Of a stretch of 64,000 nucleotides of DNA, positions 15,665-24,713 are shown in pieces (the first letter of the stretch is position 1; every line of letters starts with the position of its first letter). Under the pieces are notes generated by a model. That model did not search any database and was not told where the DNA came from. It saw only the letters and a list, made by a program, of their open reading frames with translations. The stretch is from assembly GCA_023228825.1 (NCBI GenBank), contig JALOAL010000007.1, forward strand, positions 1 to 64,000, in the 5' to 3' direction. The position numbers and the translations under genes were made by a program. Source of the stretch: Dehalococcoidia bacterium. GTDB lineage: Bacteria > Chloroflexota > Dehalococcoidia > UBA2979.

Positions 15665-16930
15665 TTAGAGGCCGCGCGTGACTGAACGGTCGCCGAAGCG
15701 GGCGCGCAGACCGTCGATCGCGCGGTCCAATTCCTCGTCACGGAGCACCCGCGGCCGGGCTGAGCCGTCCGCGGCAGTGGCGCCCGCTACCCCGCTGCCG
15801 AGGTCGTCCAGGCTCAATTGCACCTGATCCTCCACGAGGTTGGAGACGGCCACGCCCAGCAGCCGCACGGGCCGCAGGCCCTCCGTGCGCACCACCTCGT
15901 CCAGCAGGTCACGCGCCGTCTCCACGATGGCGGCGGTGGCCTGCACCGGGCGGTCCAGGGTGCGGCTGCGGGAGAGCGTGGTGAAGTCCGACCAGCGCAC
16001 CTTGATCGAGACGGTGCGGGCGCGCCGCCCCTGTCTGCGCAGGTCGCCGCCCACGCGGTCCGCGTGCTGCTGCAAGACGCGCCGCAACTCCTCGACCTCT
16101 GTCACGTCCTGGCCGAACGTGTTCTCACGCGAGATCTGGCGGTGCTCCCGACCGCCGGCGCGCACGGGGGTGTGGTCAATGCCGCGCGCGTGTTGTGCCA
16201 GCGCCTCCCCGGCCTTCCCGAACTGCGCGGCGAGCCACCGCGCATCCAGGTCCGCCGCGTCGCCGATGGTGCGCACGCCCACCGCCTGCAACGCCTCCCC
16301 GAGACGAGGCCCCACGAGCGGCAGGTCTCGGATCGGGAGGGGCGCGAGGAAGGCGGCGTCCTGGCCCACGGGCACCTCAAGCAGGCCGTCCGGCTTCGCA
16401 CGGTCTGAGCCCACCTTGGCCACCGTGCGCGACCCCGCGATGCAGGCGGACACGACGAGGCCGAGTTCCTCGCGCACGCGGCGGCGCACGTCCTGGGCCG
16501 CCGCGTAGGCGCCGCCCACCTCCGGGCCAGTGCCCGTCAGGTCCACGTAGGCCTCGTCCACGCCCACCGACTCCACCACGGGGGAGGTCTGGTTCAGGAT
16601 GTCGTGGAACTGGCGGGAGTACTTGCCGTACACGTCATGGCCGGACATGACCACCACCGCCTGCGGGCAGAGGCGCAGCGCCTGCGCCATGGGCTGGGCC
16701 GAGTGACAGCCAAACTTGCGCGCCTCGTACGAGGCGCTGGCCACCACGCCTCGCGCGCCGGCGTGGCCGACCAGGACGGGCTTGCCGATCAGGCTGGGAT
16801 CCAGCGCGCGCTCCACCGCCACGAAGAACGAGTCCAGGTCGAAGTGCGCGATGCGTCGCGGCCGTCTCGGTTCCCGCGGTTGGAGGGCGGACCGGAGGTG
16901 CGAGGGCTCGCGCGGGGTGTGGGCGCTCAT
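15665..16930 (-). CDS. dinB: DNA polymerase IV (Y-family translesion polymerase)
   Basis: Start set at ATG 16930; 421 residues. Catalytic carboxylates: HFDLDSFF (D31) and SVGVDEAYVDLTGT. Palm/finger motifs include SYEARKFGCHSAQPM and AKVGSDRAKPDGL. The thumb HhH region (LPLVGPRLGEALQAVGVRTIGD) and little finger (ISRENTFGQDVTEVEEL, VRWSDFTTLSRSRTL) follow. The C-terminus, VQLSLDDLG, may be a beta-clamp binding peptide. The enzyme copies across damaged bases. A LexA-type box lies 58 bp upstream of the start. The usual N-K in S-x-N-K-x-x-A-K is R-T here (GSRTVAKVGSD). Confidence 0.92.
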   Translation of the reverse strand: MSAHTPREPSHLRSALQPREPRRPRRIAHFDLDSFFVAVERALDPSLIGKPVLVGHAGARGVVASASYEARKFGCHSAQPMAQALRLCPQAVVVMSGHDVYGKYSRQFHDILNQTSPVVESVGVDEAYVDLTGTGPEVGGAYAAAQDVRRRVREELGLVVSACIAGSRTVAKVGSDRAKPDGLLEVPVGQDAAFLAPLPIRDLPLVGPRLGEALQAVGVRTIGDAADLDARWLAAQFGKAGEALAQHARGIDHTPVRAGGREHRQISRENTFGQDVTEVEELRRVLQQHADRVGGDLRRQGRRARTVSIKVRWSDFTTLSRSRTLDRPVQATAAIVETARDLLDEVVRTEGLRPVRLLGVAVSNLVEDQVQLSLDDLGSGVAGATAADGSARPRVLRDEELDRAIDGLRARFGDRSVTRGL

Positions 16931-16987
16931 CGTGGTCGTTCGCGTTCTCGGGGATGGAGACGGGGGACTGCGTCGCGGATACACGCT

Positions 16988-17001
16988 AGAACGTGCGTTC
17001 T
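16988..17001. promoter_or_regulatory. LexA (SOS) box upstream of dinB
   Basis: AGAAC-GTGC-GTTCT, a perfect 5-bp dyad with a 4-bp spacer, matching the GAAC-N4-GTTC core of Gram-positive/actinobacterial LexA sites. It is 58 bp upstream of the dinB ATG, and dinB is a classical SOS gene. Confidence 0.7.
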
Positions 17002-17144
17002 GGCGGGTCAAGGTCGGTCCGCTCGCTCGACCTCGCAGCCCGCTGGCCGCACGCTCCGGGCGTTCGTGAACTTGCGTAGATGCTCGCGATCAAGAGCCTG
17101 GCCTTCCGCTTCTACCGGCTGCTCTCCCGTGCCCCTGGGACGCG

Positions 17145-20000
17145 CTACGCACCCAGGCCGCCCAGGTTCTTCAACTCTACGCGCGAGCGCAGGCCGCTCT
17201 TGGTGAGGATGTTGTGCATGTGCGTGGTGACCGTGCGCCGCTGGATGCCGAGCGTGACCGCGATCTCCGCGTCCGTCATGCCCTGGGCCGCCAGTCGCGC
17301 GACCTCCCGTTCGCGCTCGGAGAGTTCGCTCGTGGAGCGCAGGCGCGGCGGCCGGCGGCCGATGCGGGTGTAGAGGGCGCGGATGTCGCGTAGCGAGGCG
17401 AGCCCGCCCGCTGCCGCGAACTGGTGCGCCTCCTCCAGCGCCGGCAGCACGGCGTCCGGTTCGCCGGCCTGGATGCCCGCCTCCGCGAGCGCGCGCAGGG
17501 CCCGTGCCCGACGCCACGCGTAGCCAATCTCGCCGAAGGCGTCGGCGGCGCGTCCGAGGCGCTCGATGGCCTCTGGGAGCGCGCCCTGGGCGAGGGCGGC
17601 GCGGCCGGCGCCGGCCTCCATCTCCGCGAGCGCCAGCGGGAACGGCTCGGCGTCGTCCGCCAGCGCCAGCAGGTCTTCGCTCGCCCGCTGGGCCGCGGCG
17701 GGATCGCGCATGCGGAGGGCCGCCTCGATCTGCCAGGGGATCAGTTCGCAGCGCAGGAAGCGCCGGCGGCCCGTGATCTCCTTGAAGAGCCTCGTGACCG
17801 TGCTCACCGCCTCGTACGCGGCGCGCGGGTCTCCTGCGGCGAAGGCCTCCGCCGTGGCGGCCATTACCTCCGCGTTCAGCGCGTAGCCCTGGTCCAGGGG
17901 CTCGCGGCCATGCCAGAACTGCAGCACCTCCGGCCGCCCCTCAGGGGAGCGCCCGCGCACGGCGTCGATGGTGCGGAGCAGCGCGTGCGACCGAGGCAGC
18001 GCGCGCATGCGGTGCAGGGTGCTGTCCAGGTGCATGGCGCTCAGCGCCAGGCGTTCCGTGCCGTCCAGGTCGCCCATCTCGCCCAGGGCGTTGGCCAGGC
18101 GGCTGCTGGTCCAGGAGACCGTGGGGAAGTCGTCCGTGGCCTCCGCCTGGCGGATGGCGCGACGCAGCCACGGGACGCCTCGGTGCAGCGAGTGCAGGTC
18201 CACGAGCGTGCTGCCGAGCGCGGAGTAGACGCGGGCCACGGTGGCGGGATTGCCGGACTGGCGGGCGAGCGTGAGCGCCTGCCGGTTCGCCTCCAGTGCG
18301 GCCTGGGGCTGCCCGTCCGTGAGGAGGATGCTGTGCAGGCTGAGCAGGGCGCGCGCCGCCAGGTGCGGGTCGCCGGCCTCGGACGCCTCGCGGAAGGCCT
18401 GCTCCGCCTGCTCCGTGGCCTGCTGGGTGCGGCCCAGCGTCTGCAGGACGCGGGCCGCCTCCACGCGGGCGACGGTGACCTCCGGGTCACGCTCGGGGTT
18501 GTCGCGGGAGACCAGGCGTTCGTAGATTACCCAGGCGTCGTCGTCCTGGCCCAGCGCCACCCGGTCCCTGGCGCGCCGCATCTCCGCGCGGGCCGCGTTG
18601 CTCGGGCCGAACTCGCGCGGCGGGCGGCTGAGCACCGCCTTCGCCGCGTCCCACTCCCCGCTGCGCGACAGCGTCTCCGCCAGCAGCGCGGAGAGGCTGG
18701 CCGGGAGGAGTGACCCGCCCTCCGTCTCCGGCGTGCCGCCCAGCAGACGGTCCAGCGCCTGCAGGCGTTCGCGCGCGTCCGCGAAGCGTCCGCGCTCCAC
18801 CAGCAGGCGCGCGGCGCTGCCCACCATCGCGGCACGGTCGCCGTGCATGGAGAGCGCGCCCGCCAGCGAGTGGCGCGCCAGCGCCAGGGTCTCTTCTTCC
18901 GTGAGCGAGCCGCGCGACTGGAGGCGGCCCTCCAGCACCTGTGCGGAGAGGCGATGCAGGCGCCGGCGGGCGAGCGCGGAGACCTGGCCGATCAGCGCGC
19001 TGCCCACGAGCGCGCTGGCCAGTTCCACGCTCACGTCGCCCTCGTGCGGGCTGGACTCGCGCACCAGGCCAGCGCGGGCGAGCAGGTCCGTGGCGTCCTC
19101 CACTTCCAGCGCCGGGAGGCCGCTGAGCGTCTCGATCACGTCCAGGGTGGCGGGGAAGCCCCACACCGCCAGCGACGTGGCCACCGCCTCCACGTGCGCC
19201 TGCCGCTCCTCCGGCATCGCCCGCAGCGCCGCGGCGGTGCGGGCGCGCACGGACTCCGGCGCGGCGAGCGCCTGCGGGCGGCGGCTGCCCGCCAGCACCT
19301 CCGAGCGCTCGCGCGGCTCCAGGCCCGCGATCACGTCCAGCGTGTCGCGCGCGTCGTCCAGGCGGCCCTCCGTGAGTTGGGCGAACTCGCGGGCGAAACG
19401 GCTGCCGGCGGCGCCGGTGCCCAGTTCGGCCTCCAGCAGCCCGCTCACCTCCTCCGGCGACAGCGGCGCCAGTTCCACCACGCGACATCGCCCGCCGTGC
19501 GCCGCCCGCTGGGCAAGGCTGCCCAGGTCCACGGTGGCCTGGCCATCCACGCGCCTCGTGGCCACGGTGGCCACGAGCAGCAGGCGCCCGTCCGGGGGCG
19601 AGCAGAGCAGGTCCTCCAGGATGGCGGCGTCGTCCTCCGGCAGTTCCTCCAGGCCATAGACCAGCACCAGCAGGGGGCCGGTGAGCGACCGGAAGGCGCG
19701 GCGCAGGTGGCGCGAGAGCGTGGCCGGTTCGGCGGTGTCCAGTTCGCCGGCGCCCAGCGACTCACCGAGGGCGACCGCGGAGAGGAGCCGCGGCCGCCCC
19801 GGCGCCACCCAGAGCGAGACCGTGGGGATGGCGGCCGCGCGCGCCCGCCGCTCCAGCGACTCGATGACCGCGTGCTGCCCTCCGCCCGGCGGGCCGCCCA
19901 CGAGCACGGCAGCGCCGCCGTCCGAGGCCCCCCACCAGCGGTCGAGGGCATGGTCGATGTCCTCCAGACGGAGAGGTTCGCCTACGTAAGGTCTGATCAT
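17145..20000 (-). CDS. Large LuxR-family (STAND-like) regulator with degenerate ATPase motifs
   Basis: A 951-residue protein: N-terminal NTPase-like domain (~1-330), a long helical TPR-type array (~340-880), and a C-terminal LuxR HTH (LSEREREVARLAAQGMTDAE, GIQRRTVTTHMHNIL). This layout is that of MalT-like STAND regulators. The Walker A position reads GGPPGGGQH (residues 35-43), with Gln42 where Lys is needed, and the Walker B position reads LLVLVYGLEELPEDD without the usual D-D. ATP binding as in MalT is therefore doubtful. No RBS precedes the ATG; TACGTA repeats lie at and before the start. Target genes unknown. Confidence 0.85.
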   Translation of the reverse strand: MIRPYVGEPLRLEDIDHALDRWWGASDGGAAVLVGGPPGGGQHAVIESLERRARAAAIPTVSLWVAPGRPRLLSAVALGESLGAGELDTAEPATLSRHLRRAFRSLTGPLLVLVYGLEELPEDDAAILEDLLCSPPDGRLLLVATVATRRVDGQATVDLGSLAQRAAHGGRCRVVELAPLSPEEVSGLLEAELGTGAAGSRFAREFAQLTEGRLDDARDTLDVIAGLEPRERSEVLAGSRRPQALAAPESVRARTAAALRAMPEERQAHVEAVATSLAVWGFPATLDVIETLSGLPALEVEDATDLLARAGLVRESSPHEGDVSVELASALVGSALIGQVSALARRRLHRLSAQVLEGRLQSRGSLTEEETLALARHSLAGALSMHGDRAAMVGSAARLLVERGRFADARERLQALDRLLGGTPETEGGSLLPASLSALLAETLSRSGEWDAAKAVLSRPPREFGPSNAARAEMRRARDRVALGQDDDAWVIYERLVSRDNPERDPEVTVARVEAARVLQTLGRTQQATEQAEQAFREASEAGDPHLAARALLSLHSILLTDGQPQAALEANRQALTLARQSGNPATVARVYSALGSTLVDLHSLHRGVPWLRRAIRQAEATDDFPTVSWTSSRLANALGEMGDLDGTERLALSAMHLDSTLHRMRALPRSHALLRTIDAVRGRSPEGRPEVLQFWHGREPLDQGYALNAEVMAATAEAFAAGDPRAAYEAVSTVTRLFKEITGRRRFLRCELIPWQIEAALRMRDPAAAQRASEDLLALADDAEPFPLALAEMEAGAGRAALAQGALPEAIERLGRAADAFGEIGYAWRRARALRALAEAGIQAGEPDAVLPALEEAHQFAAAGGLASLRDIRALYTRIGRRPPRLRSTSELSEREREVARLAAQGMTDAEIAVTLGIQRRTVTTHMHNILTKSGLRSRVELKNLGGLGA

Positions 20001-20043
20001 GCTACGTATTCAATCACGCTTTGCATACGCTGGATACGTATTC
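19983..20043. promoter_or_regulatory. TACGTA repeats at the LuxR gene start
   Basis: The palindrome TACGTA occurs at 19983-19988 (in codons 5-6), 20003-20008 and 20035-20040. The last two are part of a 9-bp direct repeat TACGTATTC (20003-20011, 20035-20043). In a G+C-rich genome three such sites in 60 bp are unlikely by chance. They could be an autoregulatory operator of the LuxR protein, or include a promoter for a leaderless transcript. Confidence 0.4.
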
Positions 20044-20319
20044 TGACGCCCCAACCTCGTACCTAAGATGCGGCCACTGAGCGGGTCGAGCAGATCGCGG
20101 GGGGCGCGGTCTGCTCGGCCGGCTCGGTACCTCCTCTGCAGTCAGCGGCCCGGTCCCGAACACCTGGCCCCAGAACGCGCGCCTCGGCTGGCCGTTTCGC
20201 CCTCTGTGCGGCCGCCGGGCGAGTGTGACCCGGAAGGGAGCGGCGCCCCGCCGCTCCCTTCCTCGATCTCCGAGTCTTCGGTCCCGCGCGAAGCCGTCGA
20301 GGCGCTGAGGGCAGGCGCG
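20001..20319. other. Intergenic region between the LuxR and carboxyltransferase genes
   Basis: About 320 bp without a convincing gene. It holds the TACGTATTC repeats near 20003-20043 and a strong hairpin at 20232-20262; nothing else recognisable. Confidence 0.6.
20232..20262 (-). terminator. Hairpin terminator after the carboxyltransferase gene
   Basis: Perfect 14-bp stem GGAAGGGAGCGGCG with a 3-nt loop, 58 nt past the stop codon of the minus-strand carboxyltransferase gene. There is no T-run, as is common in high-GC genomes. Confidence 0.6.
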
Positions 20320-21876
20320 CTACGGGCGCATCCCTCGGTACTTGGGGCCCAGCGGGTGTGTCTCCAGGACGCGGTAGGCGTCGTGCGTCCAGGCCACCAG
20401 CAGCGGGCGCGTGTCCCGCGGGTCCACGATCTCCTCGATGTTGAACGCCTCCGCGGTGCGGAAGGGGGAGCGCATGGCGTTGAACTTCGCTTCCAACTCC
20501 GCGCGGTAGGCGTCCGGATCCTCGGCGGCCTCGATGTCGCGGCGGTAGGCGGCCTGCACGCCGCCTTCGATGGGCAGCGACCCCCAGTCGCCGGAGGGCC
20601 AGGCGATGCGGTAGTTCCAGCGGTCCTGGTTCTGGTGTGCCGCCCCGGCGACGCCGTACGCGCGGCGGATGATGACCGAGGCCCATGGCACGGTGGCCTG
20701 GTTTACGGCCGCCATGGCGCGCACCCCCCACTTGATGGTGCCCGCCTCCTCCGCTGCGATGCCGATCATGAAACCTGGCTGGTCCACCAGGTTCACCACC
20801 GGCAGGTTGAAGGTGTCCGCCAGGTCCACGAACTTCGCCATCTTGATGGATCCGTCCGCGTCCAGGGAGCCGCCGACCGCCATCGGGTCGTTGGCCAGGA
20901 TGGCCACGGGGTAGCCGTCCAGCCGGCCGAGCATGGTGATGACCGCGCGTCCGAAGTAGCGCCCGACCTCGAACAGGGAGCCGCGGTCGAAGATGTGCTC
21001 CAGCAGCCTGCGGGCGTTGTGCGGCCGGCGGCGGTCACGGGGAATGACCGACAGCAATTCCTCGTCACGGCGGTCCGGGGCGTCCTGCACGGGGCCGCGC
21101 TCTGGAAGGCGCCAGGTGTTGTCCGGGAGGTAGGAGAGGAAGGCACGGATCTGGCGGAAGGCGTCCGCCTCGTCCTCCGCCTCGTTGTCGCAGACGCCGG
21201 ACTTGCGCGCGTGGATCTGCGCGCCGCCTAACTCCTCCTTCTCCACCTTCACGCCAATGCCGCGCTCCACCACCGGCGGCCCGGCGGTGAACACCTGCCC
21301 CGTGCCACGAATGATCACCGAGAAGTGCGAGGCGGCCACGCGCGCCGCGCCGATCCCCGCCACGGAGCCCATGGCGGCGGCGATCACCGGCACTTCCGCC
21401 ATCATGGAGGTGATGCCCTCCCAACTGGAACCGGGCACGTAGGTGCGGCCGATGTTGTCGATGGTGCGGACGGAGCCCCCGCCCCCGGTGCCGTCCACCA
21501 GGCGGACCATGGGCAGGCGCATCTCTCGCGCCATGCGCTCGGCATGGCCGCTCTTGCCGCCCACCGCACCGTCCGCAGCGCCGCCTCGCACGGTGAAGTC
21601 GTCGCCGCCCACCACCACTCGACGCCCATCCAGCGTGGCCAGGCCCATCACGTAGTTCGAGGGGATGAACGACTTCAGTTCGTCACCCTCGTACTCCGCG
21701 CGTCCGGCCAGCACCCCGCGCTCCCGGAACGAGCCCGCGTCCACGAGCGCTTCGATGCGGTCACGGATGGTGAGTTTGCCCTGTGACTGGTGGCGCTCCA
21801 CGCGCTCCTGGCCGCCCAGTTGGTAGGCAAGTTGCTTGCGCCGCTCGATCTCGTCGACTTCCGGCTGCCAGGTCAT
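20320..21876 (-). CDS. Acyl-CoA carboxylase carboxyltransferase subunit (PccB/MmdA family)
   Basis: A 518-residue protein of full length with the two crotonase-like halves of biotin-dependent carboxyltransferases. N-terminal: RIEALVDAGSF, VVVGGDDFTVRGGA, GGGGSVRTID, GSVAGIGAARVAASHF. C-terminal: RYFGRAVITMLGRLDGYPVA, VNLVDQPGFMIGIAAE, and RRAYGVAGAAHQ. It moves carboxylate from biotin to an acyl-CoA (propionyl-, methylcrotonyl- or similar). The biotin carrier gene lies 57 bp upstream on the same strand. The biotin carboxylase subunit is not nearby. Exact acyl-CoA substrate cannot be assigned. Confidence 0.88.
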   Translation of the reverse strand: MTWQPEVDEIERRKQLAYQLGGQERVERHQSQGKLTIRDRIEALVDAGSFRERGVLAGRAEYEGDELKSFIPSNYVMGLATLDGRRVVVGGDDFTVRGGAADGAVGGKSGHAERMAREMRLPMVRLVDGTGGGGSVRTIDNIGRTYVPGSSWEGITSMMAEVPVIAAAMGSVAGIGAARVAASHFSVIIRGTGQVFTAGPPVVERGIGVKVEKEELGGAQIHARKSGVCDNEAEDEADAFRQIRAFLSYLPDNTWRLPERGPVQDAPDRRDEELLSVIPRDRRRPHNARRLLEHIFDRGSLFEVGRYFGRAVITMLGRLDGYPVAILANDPMAVGGSLDADGSIKMAKFVDLADTFNLPVVNLVDQPGFMIGIAAEEAGTIKWGVRAMAAVNQATVPWASVIIRRAYGVAGAAHQNQDRWNYRIAWPSGDWGSLPIEGGVQAAYRRDIEAAEDPDAYRAELEAKFNAMRSPFRTAEAFNIEEIVDPRDTRPLLVAWTHDAYRVLETHPLGPKYRGMRP

Positions 21877-21933
21877 GTACGTCCTCCGGCTGTGGGGCTG
21901 TGGGGCTGCGAGGCGGTGGGGACGAGGCGGGCG

Positions 21934-22146
21934 TCAGTCGCCCAGGCGCAGCAGCAGCGCGCCCTCGTCCACGAACTGGCCCTGCTCCACTGCGATGTGC
22001 TGCACGGCGCCGGCGGCGGGCGACAGCACCGGCGTGAGCATCTTCATGGACTCCAGCACCAGGAGTTCGTCCTCCGCGCTCACCCGGTCGCCCACGCTGA
22101 CGCGGATCTCCGCGATCACTCCCGGCCACTCCGCCCTGACCTCCAT
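21934..22146 (-). CDS. Biotin carboxyl carrier protein (biotinyl domain only)
   Basis: A 70-residue stand-alone biotinyl domain: PGVIAEIRVSVGDRV, then LLVLESMKMLTPV with the biotin-accepting Lys35 in E-S-M-K-M, then GAVQHIAVEQGQFVDEGALL. It carries carboxybiotin between carboxylase and the carboxyltransferase encoded just downstream. It lacks the N-terminal extension of AccB. The divergent CoA-transferase gene starts ~105 bp away, so both promoters must lie in that gap. Confidence 0.9.
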   Translation of the reverse strand: MEVRAEWPGVIAEIRVSVGDRVSAEDELLVLESMKMLTPVLSPAAGAVQHIAVEQGQFVDEGALLLRLGD

Positions 22147-22252
22147 GCCGACTCCCCCTCACTGGCCCCCGTAGTCCGCGCGAGTATAGCCGCGCGCCCC
22201 AGCGAACACGGCCGTGCTACCGGCCACTACGATGCGCCCGCGGGAGCCTGCC

Positions 22253-24631
22253 ATGCGAGTGTTGGAGATCAGCGACACGGAGGGGGCCGCGGCGTTTGCG
22301 GGCCGCCTCTTCGCGCGCTGGGGCGCCCACCTGGCCGCTGACCACGGCGGCGAGGTCGTCCGCGTCGAGTCCCCCGCGCGCGGGCCGGTGCGGGCGGCGG
22401 CGGAGATCGCGTACCACGGCGGTAAGCGGCGCTGGTCGCTGGACTGGCGCACCGAGGGTGGCCGCGAGGCCCTGCGTGACGTGGCGGCCGGCGCCGAGGT
22501 GATCGTCTCCGACCTCAGTCCGCGCGACCTGGACGCTATCGGCTTCGACGCGCTGGGCGGCGAGGCGACGCGGGTGCGCGTGGCGGTGACGCCCTATGGC
22601 CGCACCGGCCCCTACCGCGACCACGAGGCCACCGCCGCCACACTGATGGCGCACGGCGGCTACACCTGGCTCTCCGGCGACCCCGGCCGCGCTCCGCTGA
22701 CCGTGCCCGGCGCCTACCCGTACGCACAGGCCGGAACGCTCGCGTACCTCGTCGCCCTCGCCTCGGCGCTGCGAGGTGCGAGGACGGTGACGGTGGACAT
22801 CTCCGTGCTGGAGACGCTGTCCACGCTGCACCAGTTCACCGACGTGATGTGGGACCACGGCCAGGTGCGGTCACGGCACGGCAACCGCTGGGAGAACCTG
22901 GCGCCCACCACCATGCTCCCCTGCGCCGACGGCTGGGTGGCCATGAACGTCCTCCAGCAATTCTGGCCCTCGTTCGCCCTCTGGATGGACAGCCTGGGGA
23001 GTGGGCTGGGAGCGGGCGGCGGGCTGGAATCGGACGAGCGGCTCGCCCTCAACGCCGGGCGCATGGTGCACCGCGACGAACTGGAGCAGGCCATTACCCG
23101 CCGGTTCCAGGCGCACACCGGGGCGGACCTGTTCCGCTCGGGGCAGGAGGTCTGGCGCGTGCCCGTGGGCCGGGTGCAGACGCTCGGCGAGGCGCTGGAG
23201 GATCCCCAACTGGCCGCGCGGGGCTTCTGGCGGCCCGTGGAGGGGCTCGGCCGGACGGTCGTGACGCCGGGCTCGGCGTTCCAGTTCGCGGGCGCCCCGC
23301 CGCCGCCCGAGCAGGCGCCCATCCCGCCGGCGCGCGAGACGCCTCGATGGGAGCGTCCTGCCGAGGCCGCCCGGGGGGATGCGCCCAGCGACCGTCCGCT
23401 GGTGGGCGTGCGCGTGCTGGACTTCACGCGCATCTGGTCCGGCCCGCTTGCCACGCGCTTCCTGGCGGACCTGGGCGCCGAGGTGATCAAGGTGGAGGCG
23501 CCCACCGGACGCGGGCCCGCCTCGGTGCCGGCGGGGAGCCCCGGGTACTACCCGGACGGTGACCCCGGCGAGCGCCCCTACAACCGGCAAGGACTGGTCA
23601 ACAAGTTCAACCGCAACAAGCAGAGCCTGGCGGTGGACCTCAAGACCGAGGAGGGGCGCGAGGTGGTGCTGCGCCTGGTGGACCGCAGCGACGTGGTGGT
23701 GGAGAACTTCAGCGCCCGCGCCATGCCCTCGCTGGGGCTCGGGCACGAAGTGCTGTGGGCGCGCAACCCGCGGCTGGTCTACGTGGCGATGCCGGCCTTC
23801 GGCCTGGGCGGGCCGTACCGGGAGTACGTGGGGCTGGGGCCCAGCATCGAGCCGCTGTCCGGCCTCACGGCGCTCATGGGCTACGGTCCCCACGAGCCGA
23901 GGGTGACGGCGCAGGCCATCACGGATGCGGCCGCCGGCGTCACTGCGGCCGCAGCCATCCTCACCGCGCTCTGGCGGCGCGACCAGGGCGGCGGGGGCGC
24001 GCTGGTGGACCTCGCCCAGTCCGAGGCGATGGCGGCCTACCTGGCGGAGGAGTTCGTGGAGCGCCAGTTGTCCGGCCGCGAGCCGGAGCGACTCGGCAAC
24101 GCCTCGCCGCACTTCGCGCCGCAGGGCGTGTACCGCTGCGCCGGCGACGACCGCTGGATCTCGCTCGGCGCACCGGACGAGGAGACGTGGCTGGCCCTGG
24201 CCCGCACCGCCGCGTGCGGGTGGGAGGCCGACCCTCGATTCGCCTCGGCAGAGGCGCGCCTGCATCACCGGGGCGCCCTCGACGCGGCGGTCGAGGCGTG
24301 GACGGTGGGCGAGCAGCGCGACGCGCTGGCGCTGCGCCTGCGGGAGGCCGGGGTGCCAGCGGCGCCCGTGCGCACGCCGCCGGACTGGCTGGCCGATCCG
24401 GCGCTCCTCGCGGCGGGCTACTTCGCCCGCCTGTCCGCCCTGGACGTGGGGGAGTACCGCACGGACGGGTTGCCCGTGCGCTTCGACGGGCGCCGGGACT
24501 ACTCGTGGTGGCGTGGCGCCGTGGGCCTGGGCGAGGACAACGAGGCCGTACTGCGCCTGGCGGGGTACGAGGCAGGTGAGATCGCCTCGATGGTGGCACG
24601 CGGCGTGGTGATGGAGCGCCCGCCGGCGTGA
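22253..24631 (+). CDS. Tandem CaiB/BaiF-type (family III) CoA-transferase
   Basis: From ATG 22253 the protein has 792 residues, two family III CoA-transferase copies joined head to tail (~1-370 and ~385-792); the usual protein is ~400. The second copy has all hallmarks: LDFTRIWSGPLATRFLADLG, IKVEAP, NRNKQSLAVDLKTEEGR, VVVENF, GLGGPYREY, and ITDAAAGVTAA, whose Asp is the expected acyl-accepting catalytic residue. In the first copy the corresponding place reads YPYAQAGTLAYL, without Asp. So one active and one structural half is likely. Such enzymes transfer CoA between carboxylic acids; substrate unknown. It begins a plus-strand run with D-amino-acid genes. Confidence 0.85.
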   Translation: MRVLEISDTEGAAAFAGRLFARWGAHLAADHGGEVVRVESPARGPVRAAAEIAYHGGKRRWSLDWRTEGGREALRDVAAGAEVIVSDLSPRDLDAIGFDALGGEATRVRVAVTPYGRTGPYRDHEATAATLMAHGGYTWLSGDPGRAPLTVPGAYPYAQAGTLAYLVALASALRGARTVTVDISVLETLSTLHQFTDVMWDHGQVRSRHGNRWENLAPTTMLPCADGWVAMNVLQQFWPSFALWMDSLGSGLGAGGGLESDERLALNAGRMVHRDELEQAITRRFQAHTGADLFRSGQEVWRVPVGRVQTLGEALEDPQLAARGFWRPVEGLGRTVVTPGSAFQFAGAPPPPEQAPIPPARETPRWERPAEAARGDAPSDRPLVGVRVLDFTRIWSGPLATRFLADLGAEVIKVEAPTGRGPASVPAGSPGYYPDGDPGERPYNRQGLVNKFNRNKQSLAVDLKTEEGREVVLRLVDRSDVVVENFSARAMPSLGLGHEVLWARNPRLVYVAMPAFGLGGPYREYVGLGPSIEPLSGLTALMGYGPHEPRVTAQAITDAAAGVTAAAAILTALWRRDQGGGGALVDLAQSEAMAAYLAEEFVERQLSGREPERLGNASPHFAPQGVYRCAGDDRWISLGAPDEETWLALARTAACGWEADPRFASAEARLHHRGALDAAVEAWTVGEQRDALALRLREAGVPAAPVRTPPDWLADPALLAAGYFARLSALDVGEYRTDGLPVRFDGRRDYSWWRGAVGLGEDNEAVLRLAGYEAGEIASMVARGVVMERPPA

Positions 24632-24656
24632 GGGCGCGGCGGGCCGGGGGCTAGCG

Positions 24657-24681
24657 CGGCGGGGCTACATTGGCCCCGCCG
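24657..24681. terminator. Hairpin after the first CaiB gene
   Basis: CGGCGGGGC (24657-24665), 7-nt loop, GCCCCGCCG (24673-24681), starting 26 nt past the stop codon. It ends 32 bp before the next ATG, so it may only attenuate read-through. No T-run. Confidence 0.4.
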
Positions 24682-24713
24682 ATCGGGGGACTGGCGACGG
24701 CGAGGGGGCACGC

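Noticed and set aside
15508..15741. Short minus-strand ORF between the HTH regulator and dinB
   Set aside because: No start signal, no recognisable domain, and biased residue composition typical of an antisense or overlap reading frame.
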